This document shows positions 34,663-43,177 of a stretch of 64,000 nt of DNA, one piece after another. Made by a program: the position numbers and the translations under genes. Position 1 is the stretch's first letter. Each line of letters starts with the position of its first letter. Source of the DNA: Caulobacter endophyticus (GTDB lineage: Bacteria > Pseudomonadota > Alphaproteobacteria > Caulobacterales > Caulobacteraceae); assembly GCF_029543245.1 (NCBI RefSeq), contig NZ_JARQWV010000002.1, positions 124,001 to 188,000 of the forward strand. Direction: 5' to 3'. The notes under the pieces are model-generated. The model searched no databases and had not been told where the DNA came from. It saw nothing but the letters and a program-made list of their open reading frames with translations.

Positions 34663-36209
34663 GCCTGCTGCGCTCCGGGTCCATCCCCTGGCTGCTGGCC
34701 CACGAGATGCGGCTGGGTTTTCGGGCCATGACCGGCAAGAAGGCCATGGGCGGCGTCGGGGCCATGGTCGGCCTTTCGTTCCTGGCGCTGCTGATGCTGA
34801 CCGGCGGGGTGATCATCGGCCTGGCCGCGCGCAGGTTCGACGTGCCGGTGATCCCGCTGTCGGCGGCCATCGCCCTGGCCTGCTGCGCCACGGCCTTCAC
34901 CCTGATGCTGTCCCAGACCCTGGCGGCGGCCAGCGAGGCGCTGTACGAGCGTGGCGATCTGGATCTGCTGTTCTCGTCGCCGATCCCGCCGCGCACGGTG
35001 CTGTTCGTCCGCGCCCTGGGCGTGGCGGCGGGCGTGCTGACGGTGTTCCTGATCTTCGTCACCCCGCTGCTGGGGCCGGCGGTTTTCCTGGGCCATCCCG
35101 AGTGGTCGGGCCTCTTCGGCATGCTGGCGGCGCTGGCGCTGCTGGCGACCGCGACCGGCCTGACCCTGGCCATGGCGCTGTTCAAGCTGATCGGCCCGCG
35201 CCGCACGCGCACCGTCGCCCAGGTGTTGGCGGCCCTGACCGGCGCGGCCTTCTTCCTGGCCAGCCAGATCCAGACCTTGCTGGGCAAGCGGGCCAGTGAA
35301 AGCCTGTTCCAGTCGCTGGCCCGCGACGCCGCCGAGGGGCGGGTGAAGATCCCGCCGGTGGGCTACTGGCCGCTGAAGGCGATGCTGGGCGAGCCCCTGC
35401 CGCTGCTGGTCATGCTGGCGATCGGCGCGGCCGCCTTCATCCTGTCGGCCCTGTCGCTGGGCAAGCGCTTCGCCGACGCCGCCGCCGCGACGCAAGGCGC
35501 CGAGACCTCGGCCGCCAAGCCTGTCAGAGGGCGCGACCGGGCCTTTGCCCGCGGGGTCTTCGCCGCGACCCTGGCCAAGGAGCTGAGGCTGATTCTGCGC
35601 GACGCGAGCCTGCTGTCGCAGGTGCTGCTGCGGGTGCTCTACCTGGTGCCGACGGCGGTGATCCTCAGCCGCAACGCCGGTCATGGCGATGGCGGGGCGG
35701 CGCTGGCGGGCGGTGCGGGCGTGGTGGTGTTCCTGGCCGGGCAGGTGGCCGGCAGCCTCTCGTGGATCACCTTGTCGGCGGAGGAGAGCCCCGACCTGCT
35801 GGCCGTGTCGCCGGCCGCCACACGCAGCCTGCGCCGCGCCAAGCTGGCGGCCGCCCTGCTGCCGGTGGCGCTGCTGCTGGCGGTTCCGCTGGCGGTGCTG
35901 CTGTGGCTGGCGCCGGTGACGGCGCTGTGGACCGCGCTGGGCGCGGGCCTGTCGGCCTGGTCCTGCGGCCTGATCAACGTCTGGCACCAGAAGCCGGGCA
36001 AGCGGGCCGACTTCAAGCGCCGCCGCGGCGCCTCGTGGTTCGCGACCCTGGCCGAGGTGGTGGTCTCGGCCCTGCTGGCCGGCGCGACCGGCCTGGCGGT
36101 GGCGGGGCTGTCGGCCTGGGCGGCGATCCCGCTGGCCTGCGCGGGCCTGGCGATGCTGGCCCTGCGCCGCAGCGACGAGCAGATCGCCAAGGTGCTGCGG
36201 ATGGCGTGA
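34659..36209 (+). CDS. ABC-2-type transporter permease
   Basis: A 516-residue integral membrane protein with about 12 hydrophobic helices in two halves (first half about 30-270, second about 300-500). The cytoplasmic segments 'FSSPIPPRTVLFVRALG' and 'LLAVSPAATRSLRRAKL' are the repeated 'S-P' coupling loops seen in large ABC-2 permeases. The start is GTG at 34659 overlapping the TGA of the ATPase gene, so the two subunits are cotranslated. The transported substrate is unknown. The stop abuts an intergenic repeat one base later. Confidence 0.9.
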   Translation: MSLLRSGSIPWLLAHEMRLGFRAMTGKKAMGGVGAMVGLSFLALLMLTGGVIIGLAARRFDVPVIPLSAAIALACCATAFTLMLSQTLAAASEALYERGDLDLLFSSPIPPRTVLFVRALGVAAGVLTVFLIFVTPLLGPAVFLGHPEWSGLFGMLAALALLATATGLTLAMALFKLIGPRRTRTVAQVLAALTGAAFFLASQIQTLLGKRASESLFQSLARDAAEGRVKIPPVGYWPLKAMLGEPLPLLVMLAIGAAAFILSALSLGKRFADAAAATQGAETSAAKPVRGRDRAFARGVFAATLAKELRLILRDASLLSQVLLRVLYLVPTAVILSRNAGHGDGGAALAGGAGVVVFLAGQVAGSLSWITLSAEESPDLLAVSPAATRSLRRAKLAAALLPVALLLAVPLAVLLWLAPVTALWTALGAGLSAWSCGLINVWHQKPGKRADFKRRRGASWFATLAEVVVSALLAGATGLAVAGLSAWAAIPLACAGLAMLALRRSDEQIAKVLRMA

Positions 36210-36210
36210 C

Positions 36211-36401
36211 CCCCTCAGTCGCTTCGCGACAGCTCCCTCAGAGGGAGAGCATCTTGGCGCTCCAGATCCTCCCCCTCCGGGGGAGGTGGCCCGGAGGGCC
36301 GGAGGGGGGACGTTTTCAGCTGCTATTGAAGTGGCCGATTTCGCAGCGACTCCCCTCTCCGTCGCCTGCGGCGACACCTCTCCCACGGGGAGAGGGTCTT
36401 T
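36211..36401. repeat. Intergenic repeat, family A, compound
   Basis: It contains CCCCCTCAGTCGCTTCGCGA, the block CTCCCCCTCCGGGGGAGGTG with GCCCGGAGGGCCGGAGGGGG, and a second hairpin CCCTCTCCGTCGCCTGCGGC ending GGGGAGAGGGTCT. It fills the space between two convergent genes, leaving one to two bases at either side. Confidence 0.8.
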
Positions 36402-36403
36402 GA

Positions 36404-38668
36404 TCAGCAGTCCAGCAGCGCCGTGATCGCGCACTCCACGCCCTCAGGCTTGAAGTCGATGCGCGCTTCGCCGGACAGTTCCGAGGCCAGACCGCGTTCG
36501 ATCAGGCGCGAACCGAAGCCGCGGCGGGTGGGGGCGATCACCGGCGGGCCGCCGCTTTCGCGCCAGCACAGGGAAAGACGCGGCACGCCGCTGTAGTCGA
36601 CGCTCCAGCTGATCGTCACCTGGCCGCCCTGGCGCGACAGGGCGCCGTACTTCACCGCGTTGGTGGCCAGTTCGTGCAGGGCCATCGACAGCGACAGGGC
36701 CGGGCGGGGCGACAGTCGCACCGAGGGCCCGTTCAGCACGAAGCGGCCCTCGCCGCCGTGCAGGGCGACCAGCCGGTCGACCACGTCCAGCAGGTCCGCG
36801 CCCTCCCAGTTCTCGCGGGTCAGCACGTCGTGGGCCTCGGACAGGGCGATGATGCGGGCGGTGAAGGCTTCCTGCGCGGCCGGCAGCGAGCGGGCGGCGT
36901 GGAAGGTCTGGCCGGCGATGGCCTGGATGGTGGCCAGCGAGTTCTTCACGCGGTGGTTCAGCTCGTTGACCAGCAGCCGCAGGTGCAGCTCGGCCCGCTT
37001 GCGGTCGGTGACGTTGACGGTGGTGCCGATCATCCGGATCGGCTTGCCCTCGGCGTCGAAGAAGGCCTTGCCCTTGGCCGACAGCCAGCGCTCGACCCCG
37101 TCCTCGCGGCCGATGACCCGGAACTCGACGTCGTAGTCGGCGCGGATGCGGCCATCCAGGGTGCGGCGCAGGGCCTCGCGCACCGCGTCGCGATCGGACG
37201 GGTGGAGGTTGGTGTAGAAGTCGTCGCGCACGACGGGCGTGCCCGGCGCCACGCCGAACATGGCGTAGCAGCGGTCCGACCAGGTCAGTACGTCGTTCCT
37301 GATGTCGAGGTCCCAGGTGCCGACGTCGGCGGCCTCGATGGCCAGGCGCAGGGTCTCTTCCTGCGAGACCAGCCTGCGGGCGGCCTCCTTGCGTTCGGTG
37401 ACGTCCGAGCCGACGCCGACGAAGCGGGTGCAGGCGCCGTGCTCGAAATAGGCGCGCCCGAACACCTCGATCCAGCGCAGGGCGCCGTCGGAGGGGCGGA
37501 CGATGCGGTACTCGATGTTGATCAGCCCGTCGCCGGCCGGATGGGTGGCTTCGGCGACGGCCGCCAGCACGCCGTCGACGTCGTCGGGATGCAGCAGGGC
37601 CAGGAAGGCGTCGAAGTCCTGCGGGCCGGGTTCGGGCACGCCGAACATTTCGCAGGATCGCTTGTCCCAATAGCGCTGGCCGGTGCTGGGATTGTGGTCC
37701 CAGCGGCCCATGCCCGCCGCCTCCATGGCGATGTCGCGGTCGAGGCGGGCCTCCAGCAGCTGGCTTTCCATCCGCTTGCGCTCGGTGATGTCGAACACCA
37801 CGCCGGCGTTGCGGTCGGCCTGGCCGTCGGCGTCGAGATAGCAGTGGCCGCTGGCCGCCACCCAGCGCACCGAGCCGTCGGCCTGCACCAGGCGGTACTC
37901 GTCGGCGAAGTCGCCGCCGGTCTGCATCGCCGCCAGGGCGATCTGGCGCACCCGCTCGCGGTCTTCGTCGTGGACGGCGGGGGTGAAGCGCTGGGCGGGC
38001 AGGCCCTGAGCGGCGAAGGCGGGATCCACTTGGTGCAGTTGGGCGTAGCGGGCGTCGCAATAGACCCGGTTGGCCTTGATATCCCACTCCCAGGCGCCGA
38101 CGCCGCCGGCGGCGTCCAGGGCCATGTCGTAGCGAGCCCGGGTGGTGCGCAGCTCCTTTTCGGTCTCGACAGCGCCGGTGATCTCGACGGCCGAGATCAG
38201 CACCCCGCCGACGCCGGAGGGGGCGGTCTTGTCGGGCACCGGGCTGTAGCTGACGGCGAAGTGGGCCAGGCGCGCCCCGCCGGCCTCGCGCTGCACCTGA
38301 AGGGGCATGCGCTCGAGCGCATAGCCGCCGCTCTGGCCCGACAGGATGTCCTGGTGGATGCCCAGCAGGGTGGCGCGGAAGGCGTCGGAATGCTGGGTGA
38401 ACGGGCGACCCAGGGCGTCGGGATGACGCTCGCGCAGCGAGGGCGCGTAGGCGTCGTTGTAGATCAGGATCAGTTCGGCACCCCAGCGCAGGGCCATGGG
38501 GAAGTTGGTGGCCATCAGCATGTCGACGGCCAGCGCCAGGCTGGGCGACCACGCGTCGCGCGACCCCAGCGGGGTCTTCGACCAGTCGAAAGCCTTAACG
38601 CGCTCGGCCATGTCCCCGCCGGCCAGCTGCGTGAACGCAGGCAAGCTCCGCCCTTCGCCCTGCGGCAT
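36404..38668 (-). CDS. HWE-family sensor histidine kinase with four PAS domains
   Basis: A 754-residue soluble sensor kinase. Four PAS/PAC units occupy about 35-165, 180-297, 308-428 and 436-557; each of the last three ends in a 'D-x-T-(E/D)-R-K' turn. The HWE core follows with H572 ('VNELNHRVKNSLATIQAIAG') and N670 in 'HELATNAVKYGALS'. No membrane helix is present. The first PAS unit ('ILIYNDAYAPSLRERHPDALG') is of the type common in phytochrome-like and blue-light kinases, but no LOV cysteine motif is seen. ATG at 38668 follows GGGAGGGA. No receiver gene is adjacent, so it may share the receiver at 1629-2006 or an unlinked PhyR-type partner; that is inference. Confidence 0.93.
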   Translation of the reverse strand: MPQGEGRSLPAFTQLAGGDMAERVKAFDWSKTPLGSRDAWSPSLALAVDMLMATNFPMALRWGAELILIYNDAYAPSLRERHPDALGRPFTQHSDAFRATLLGIHQDILSGQSGGYALERMPLQVQREAGGARLAHFAVSYSPVPDKTAPSGVGGVLISAVEITGAVETEKELRTTRARYDMALDAAGGVGAWEWDIKANRVYCDARYAQLHQVDPAFAAQGLPAQRFTPAVHDEDRERVRQIALAAMQTGGDFADEYRLVQADGSVRWVAASGHCYLDADGQADRNAGVVFDITERKRMESQLLEARLDRDIAMEAAGMGRWDHNPSTGQRYWDKRSCEMFGVPEPGPQDFDAFLALLHPDDVDGVLAAVAEATHPAGDGLINIEYRIVRPSDGALRWIEVFGRAYFEHGACTRFVGVGSDVTERKEAARRLVSQEETLRLAIEAADVGTWDLDIRNDVLTWSDRCYAMFGVAPGTPVVRDDFYTNLHPSDRDAVREALRRTLDGRIRADYDVEFRVIGREDGVERWLSAKGKAFFDAEGKPIRMIGTTVNVTDRKRAELHLRLLVNELNHRVKNSLATIQAIAGQTFHAARSLPAAQEAFTARIIALSEAHDVLTRENWEGADLLDVVDRLVALHGGEGRFVLNGPSVRLSPRPALSLSMALHELATNAVKYGALSRQGGQVTISWSVDYSGVPRLSLCWRESGGPPVIAPTRRGFGSRLIERGLASELSGEARIDFKPEGVECAITALLDC

Positions 38669-38863
38669 GGCGTTTTGTCCCTCCCACCGGCTCCCCTAAA
38701 GCCGGGTCCGGGCAAACAATGGCCAGACGGCCAAGCGGGTTGCAAGGGCAGGGCGCGACCCCTGCGCGCAAGCGTCGCAGGAAGCTCGGCTCAAGGGTGT
38801 GGTTTTCGCGGAGCGGGCGAGCCGGCTCGACCTTGGGGCGCGCCGATCCGGGGGCGCGCGCAG

Positions 38864-38895
38864 AAAAAAGGCCGCCTCGGAAGGAGGCGGCCTTT
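38864..38895 (-). terminator. Terminator of the DEAD-box helicase gene
   Basis: A 12-bp stem (arms 38867-38878 and 38884-38895) followed on the minus strand by TTTTTT, about 18 bases after the stop at 38913. Confidence 0.9.
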
Positions 38896-38912
38896 CCTGG
38901 GAGTCTGGCTCC

Positions 38913-40388
38913 TTAGTCGATGGGGCTCCAGCGGGTCTCGACCTGCTGCACGCCGCGCTTGGGGCCGCGGAAGTCGCCGCCGCCGGCGGCCGCCTTGCCC
39001 TGGCCCTGGCCGCCGCCCTTGCCGCGACCGCCGTTGCGGCCCTCGCCACGACCCTGGGCCTGCTGGCCGCCGCCTTGGCCGCCCTTGCCCTGGGCGTTCT
39101 TGCCCTGGCCGCCGCCGTTGCGGTTGCGCTTGCGGCGCAGTTCCGACGGCACGTTGTTGCGCGGGTCGGCCTTGCGCGGGTCGACGTACTTCTCGGCCGG
39201 GGCCAGCTTGTCGGCGACGGCCGCCGCGGCCGCCAGGGCCTTGTCGTTGCGGCGGTCGAAGGACGGAATCTTCTGGCGGGTGGCCTTCTCGATGTCCTTC
39301 AGCAGGCTGCGCTCGTCGTCCGAGCAGAAGCTGATGGCGACGCCGTCCTTGCCCTTGCGGGCGGTGCGGCCGATCCGGTGGACATAGGCCTCCGGCACGT
39401 TGGGCAGCTCGTAGTTGAAGACGTGGCTGATGTCGTTGACGTCGATGCCGCGGGCGGCGATGTCGGTCGCCACCAGGGCCTTGACCTCACCGGCCTTGAA
39501 GGCCGCCAGGGCGCGCTCGCGCTGGCCCTGGGTCTTGTCGCCGTGGATCGAGGCGCTCTCGATGCCGGCGGCGGTCAGGTACTTGGCCACCCGGTCGGCG
39601 CCGCGCTTGGTGCGGGTGAAGACGATGGCGCGCTCGACGCTGCGGTCGGCCAGCAGTTCGGCCAGCAGCGGACGCTTGCGCTGGGCCTCGACATAGATCA
39701 GCGACTGCTCGATGCGCTCGACCGTGGTGGCCTGCGGGGTGATCGAGACCTGGGCCGGGTTCTTCAGCAGTTCGCCGGCCAGCTTGCCGATCTCGCCGGG
39801 CATGGTGGCCGAGAAGAACAGGTTCTGGCGGTCCTTGGGCAGCTGGCTGGCGATCTTGCGGATCGGCACCACGAAGCCGAGGTCGAGCATCTGGTCGGCC
39901 TCGTCGAGGACGAAGATCTCGACGCCGCCCAGGGTGGCGCTCTTCTCGCCCAGGTGGTCCATCAGGCGGCCCGGGGTGGCGACCAGCACGTCGACGCCGC
40001 CGGCCAGGGCGCGCATCTGCGGGCCGTACTTCACGCCGCCATAGACGGTGGCGACCGACAGGCCCAGGTGCGCGGCGTAGGCCTTGAAGTTCTCGGCGAT
40101 CTGGGTGGCCAGTTCGCGGGTGGGGGACAGGACCAGGCAGCGGAAGCCGCGGCGCGGGGCCGGACGGCGGTCCTCGGCCAGGCGGTGCAGGATCGGCAGG
40201 GCGAAGGCGGCGGTCTTGCCGGTGCCGGTCTGGGCGATGCCCAGCAGGTCACGGCCCTTCAGCACGATCGGAATGGCCTGGGCCTGGATCGGGGTAGGCT
40301 GGGTGTAGCCCTTGTCGGTCAGAGCCTTGAGGATCGGCTTGGCCAGGCCAAGGTCGGTGAATTGAGTCACTGCGGACGTATCTTTCAT
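38913..40388 (-). CDS. DEAD-box ATP-dependent RNA helicase (RhlE-like)
   Basis: A 491-residue helicase that remodels RNA. All core motifs are intact: Q motif 'PTPIQAQAIPIVLKGRDLLG', Walker A 'AQTGTGKTAAF' (52-), 'PTRELATQI', 'TPGRLMDHL', 'FVLDEADQML', 'FFSATMP', 'ATDIAARGIDV' and 'YVHRIGRTARKG'. After the core a basic, Gly/Gln/Arg/Asn-rich tail (about 415-491) probably binds RNA. RhlE-type enzymes act in cold adaptation, ribosome assembly and RNA decay. ATG at 40388. The leader appears long (about 170 bases), which fits cold-responsive control. Confidence 0.95.
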   Translation of the reverse strand: MKDTSAVTQFTDLGLAKPILKALTDKGYTQPTPIQAQAIPIVLKGRDLLGIAQTGTGKTAAFALPILHRLAEDRRPAPRRGFRCLVLSPTRELATQIAENFKAYAAHLGLSVATVYGGVKYGPQMRALAGGVDVLVATPGRLMDHLGEKSATLGGVEIFVLDEADQMLDLGFVVPIRKIASQLPKDRQNLFFSATMPGEIGKLAGELLKNPAQVSITPQATTVERIEQSLIYVEAQRKRPLLAELLADRSVERAIVFTRTKRGADRVAKYLTAAGIESASIHGDKTQGQRERALAAFKAGEVKALVATDIAARGIDVNDISHVFNYELPNVPEAYVHRIGRTARKGKDGVAISFCSDDERSLLKDIEKATRQKIPSFDRRNDKALAAAAAVADKLAPAEKYVDPRKADPRNNVPSELRRKRNRNGGGQGKNAQGKGGQGGGQQAQGRGEGRNGGRGKGGGQGQGKAAAGGGDFRGPKRGVQQVETRWSPID

Positions 40389-40592
40389 ACGGCCGCGAGA
40401 CGGCGCGCGCGGTCCTCGCACGGCTCGCCTGGCGGCGGGTCGGTGGGGAGCGCCCCGCGTGATACGGGCGGTCTATGAGAAGCTTTCAGGGCGCTCGACA
40501 GGCTGAACCCAGAGGGGTCCGTCACGCGGCTGGAGCACCGATAGCGCCGATGGGCGCGAGGCTCATATCGTATATTGCAGGTGCGAAGTCAA
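40389..40592 (-). promoter_or_regulatory. Helicase promoter and long 5' leader
   Basis: On the minus strand TTGACT (40587-40592) is followed by the AT-rich TATACGATATG (40564-40574), the only AT-rich block in this gene-free stretch. The leader from there to the ATG at 40388 would be about 170 bases. No protein-like frame is seen in the leader. The remainder of the gene-free stretch to 40719 is the intergenic repeat. Confidence 0.45.
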
Positions 40593-40661
40593 GGGAGGCG
40601 CTCGGGGAGGGCCTTGGTGCGCAAGGGTTTGCGGGGGCGTGGGAGGCGCCGGCCGCAAGAT

Positions 40662-40790
40662 GCTCCCCCTGGAGGGGGAGCTGTCGCGGAGCGACTGAGG
40701 GGGAAGTTGCTGCGGCGTTTCAGAAGCCGCTTCCCCCTCCGGCCCTTCGGGCCACCTCCCCCTTCGGGGGGAGGGTCTCGACTACCGCCG
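40662..40790. repeat. Intergenic repeat, family A, overlapping a coding end
   Basis: GCTCCCCCTGGAGGGGGAGC, GTCGCGGAGCGACTGAGGGG, then CTTCCCCCTCCGGCCCTTCG and the closing CCTCCCCCTTCGGGGGGAGG. Bases 40720-40779 encode the last 19 residues of the GGDEF-EAL protein. Confidence 0.82.
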
Positions 40791-42933
40791 CCGCCGAGAA
40801 CGCCACCACGTCCGACAGGCCGCGCGGCGCCGTCTCCACCCCCAGCAGCGCGGCGATCTCGACCGCCGGCTTGGGGCGGCTGATGAAGTAGCCCTGGATC
40901 TCGCCGCAGCCCTGGCGGCGCAGCTCGTGCAGCTGTTCCTCGGACTCCACGCCCTCGGCGGTGGTGGTGATGCCCAGGCTGGCGCCCAGGTCGAGCACGG
41001 CCTTGATGATCGCCAGGGCGTCGGCGTCGTCGAGGATGTCGCGCACGAAGGTCTGGTCGATCTTGATCTTGTCGAACGGGAAGCTGCGCAGATAGCTCAG
41101 CGAGCTGTAGCCGGTGCCGAAGTCGTCCATCGAGATGCGCACGCCCAGCGCCTTCAGGTCGTGCAGTATGGCCATGTTCGAGGCGCTGTCCTGCAGCAAC
41201 ACGCTCTCGGTGATCTCCAGCTCCAGGCGCTCGGCGGCCAGGCCCGAGGCGGCCAGGGCCTGGACCACGGTGGCGGCCAGGCGCCGGTCGCGGAACTGGG
41301 CGGGCGACAGGTTCACCGCCAGGCGCACGTGCTGCGGCCAGCGGGCGGCTTCGTCGCAGGCGGCGCGCAGCACCCAGTCGCCCAGGGCGCCGATCAGGCC
41401 GATCTCCTCGGCCAGCGGGATGAACTCGCCGGGCGAAACCATGCCCCGCTCGGGATGGAACCAGCGCAGCAGGGCCTCGCAGCCGGTGACGCGGTCGGCC
41501 TCCAGGTCGAACAACGGCTGGTAGAACAGCTCGAACTGGCCTTCGGACAGCGCCTTGCGCAGATCCAGCTCCAGGGCGCGGCGGGCCTGAAGCTGCTCGT
41601 CCATGGCGCGTTCGAAGAAGTGGAAGGTGCCCTTGCCGTCGGCCTTGGCGCGATAGAGGGCCATGTCGGCCTTCTTCAGCAGCTCGTCGCAGTCCAAACC
41701 ATCGTCGGGCGAGACGGCGACGCCGACGCTGCCGCCGATCACCACCTGGTGGCCCAGCAGGTCGAACGGCGCCTCCAGGGCCTCGACGATGCGGGCGGCC
41801 AGGCGCGTGGCGCCGGAAAGGTCGGTCAGGCCCATCTGTACCACGGCGAACTCGTCGCCGCCCAGGCGGGCCACGGTGTCGCCGTCGCGCACGCAGGCCC
41901 GCAGGCGCTCGGCGGCGGCCTTCAGCAAGGCGTCGCCGACGGGGTGGCCCAGGGTGTCGTTGACCACCTTGAAGCGGTCCAGGTCGACGCAGTGCACGGC
42001 CACCAGGTCTTCGCGGCGCGCGGCGCGGGCCAGGGCGTCCGACAGGTCCTTGTGGAACAGCAGGCGGTTGGGCAGCTCGGTCAGCGGGTCGTAGTGGGCC
42101 AGGCGGGCGATCTGGGCCTCGGCCCGCTTGCGCTCGGCGATGTCTTCCGAGACGCCCAGCAGGTATTCGGGACGGCCCTCGGCGTCGAGGATGGCGATCT
42201 TCTTGGTGCGCAGGATGGCGGTGGAGCCGTCCTTGCGGGGGATCAGGTCCTCCTCGATGACCTTGACCTCGCCCGAGCGCACCACCTCGGCGTCGCGGGC
42301 GTGATAGATCGCCGCCTGCACCGGATCGAAGAAGGCCTCGTCGGTGCGGCCGATCATCTCCTCGCGGCTGTAGCCCAGGATCTTCTCGCCGGCGCGGTTG
42401 AGCAGGACGTAGCTCTGGTCGGAGGCGCGCTTGACGAACACCATCGACGGGATGGCCTCGACCACGGCGGTCATGAAGGTGCGGGCGCGCTCCTCGTCGG
42501 CCTTGGCGTCGGCCAGGGCGTCGAGGTTGCGGCGGTTAGTCTCGCTGGCGGCCTGCAAGAGCCCGATGACGGTGCCCACGCCCAGATAGCGCCCGCCGTC
42601 GGTGACGATGAAGCCGCGCAGCAGGTCGCTGGCCCGGTAGGACAGGCTGTCATTGGTGAAGGCGGCCAGTTCGACCTCGGCCTCGACCACCAGCGGCTCG
42701 CGGTCCATCAGCACTTCGATCGGGCGGTTGGCGTAGAGGGCGCGGCCGTACTCGGCGGCCATGCGCAGGAAGAAGGCGTTGCGTTCGACCAGGCCCACGG
42801 GGCGGTCGTCGGCGTCCAGCACCGGGATGATCAGGGTGTCGGGCTCCTCGCGGAACCGCTCGTAAAGCGTCTTGCCGAGGTCTTCCGCCCGCGCCGGGGC
42901 CAGGGAAGAAACGGTGTCGCGCAGGGTGAACAT
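40720..42933 (-). CDS. CBS-PAS-GGDEF-EAL cyclic-di-GMP protein
   Basis: A 737-residue cytoplasmic protein that may both make and break cyclic-di-GMP. An N-terminal CBS-like pair (about 30-130: 'IIPVLDADDRPVGLVERN', 'GFIVTDGGRYLGVGTVIGLLQA') is followed by a PAS/PAC unit (about 150-268), GGDEF (about 272-440) and EAL (about 447-705). 'RLGGDEFAVV' (358-362) is intact and is preceded by an RxxD inhibitory site at 349-352. The EAL signature 'GCEALLRW' (486-488) and 'DDFGTGYSSLSYL' are also intact. ATG at 42933 has GGAGG 11 bases upstream. The last 19 residues (ETLPPKGEVARRAGGGSGF) are encoded by an intergenic repeat and are not part of the EAL fold. Confidence 0.95.
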   Translation of the reverse strand: MFTLRDTVSSLAPARAEDLGKTLYERFREEPDTLIIPVLDADDRPVGLVERNAFFLRMAAEYGRALYANRPIEVLMDREPLVVEAEVELAAFTNDSLSYRASDLLRGFIVTDGGRYLGVGTVIGLLQAASETNRRNLDALADAKADEERARTFMTAVVEAIPSMVFVKRASDQSYVLLNRAGEKILGYSREEMIGRTDEAFFDPVQAAIYHARDAEVVRSGEVKVIEEDLIPRKDGSTAILRTKKIAILDAEGRPEYLLGVSEDIAERKRAEAQIARLAHYDPLTELPNRLLFHKDLSDALARAARREDLVAVHCVDLDRFKVVNDTLGHPVGDALLKAAAERLRACVRDGDTVARLGGDEFAVVQMGLTDLSGATRLAARIVEALEAPFDLLGHQVVIGGSVGVAVSPDDGLDCDELLKKADMALYRAKADGKGTFHFFERAMDEQLQARRALELDLRKALSEGQFELFYQPLFDLEADRVTGCEALLRWFHPERGMVSPGEFIPLAEEIGLIGALGDWVLRAACDEAARWPQHVRLAVNLSPAQFRDRRLAATVVQALAASGLAAERLELEITESVLLQDSASNMAILHDLKALGVRISMDDFGTGYSSLSYLRSFPFDKIKIDQTFVRDILDDADALAIIKAVLDLGASLGITTTAEGVESEEQLHELRRQGCGEIQGYFISRPKPAVEIAALLGVETAPRGLSDVVAFSAAAVVETLPPKGEVARRAGGGSGF

Positions 42934-43036
42934 CGGGAATACGCCTCCACTCGCGAGGGTGAATGGCGGTTTCACACCTAACGAGGTGCTAAACTTGACC
43001 GTGAGGACTATCGGTTTCGCGAAAACTTCACGGCTG

Positions 43037-43070
43037 CGTCACAGTCATTTCGGGCGCGTTTACTGTGACG
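43037..43070. promoter_or_regulatory. Perfect 9-bp inverted repeat in a divergent promoter region
   Basis: CGTCACAGT (43037-43045) and ACTGTGACG (43062-43070) are separated by 16 bases, in the 244-base space between the GGDEF-EAL gene and the exporter gene. The half-site spacing fits two turns of DNA. Confidence 0.55.
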
Positions 43071-43177
43071 GCGCCGCGCGAATACTCAGTGGGCTGACGA
43101 TCGCGATTTGCGCGCCCCGCGGCATGGTCAAGTCGGGTCGCAAGGCCTAGTTAGGGCCCGTCCGAGGAGTACCCCCA

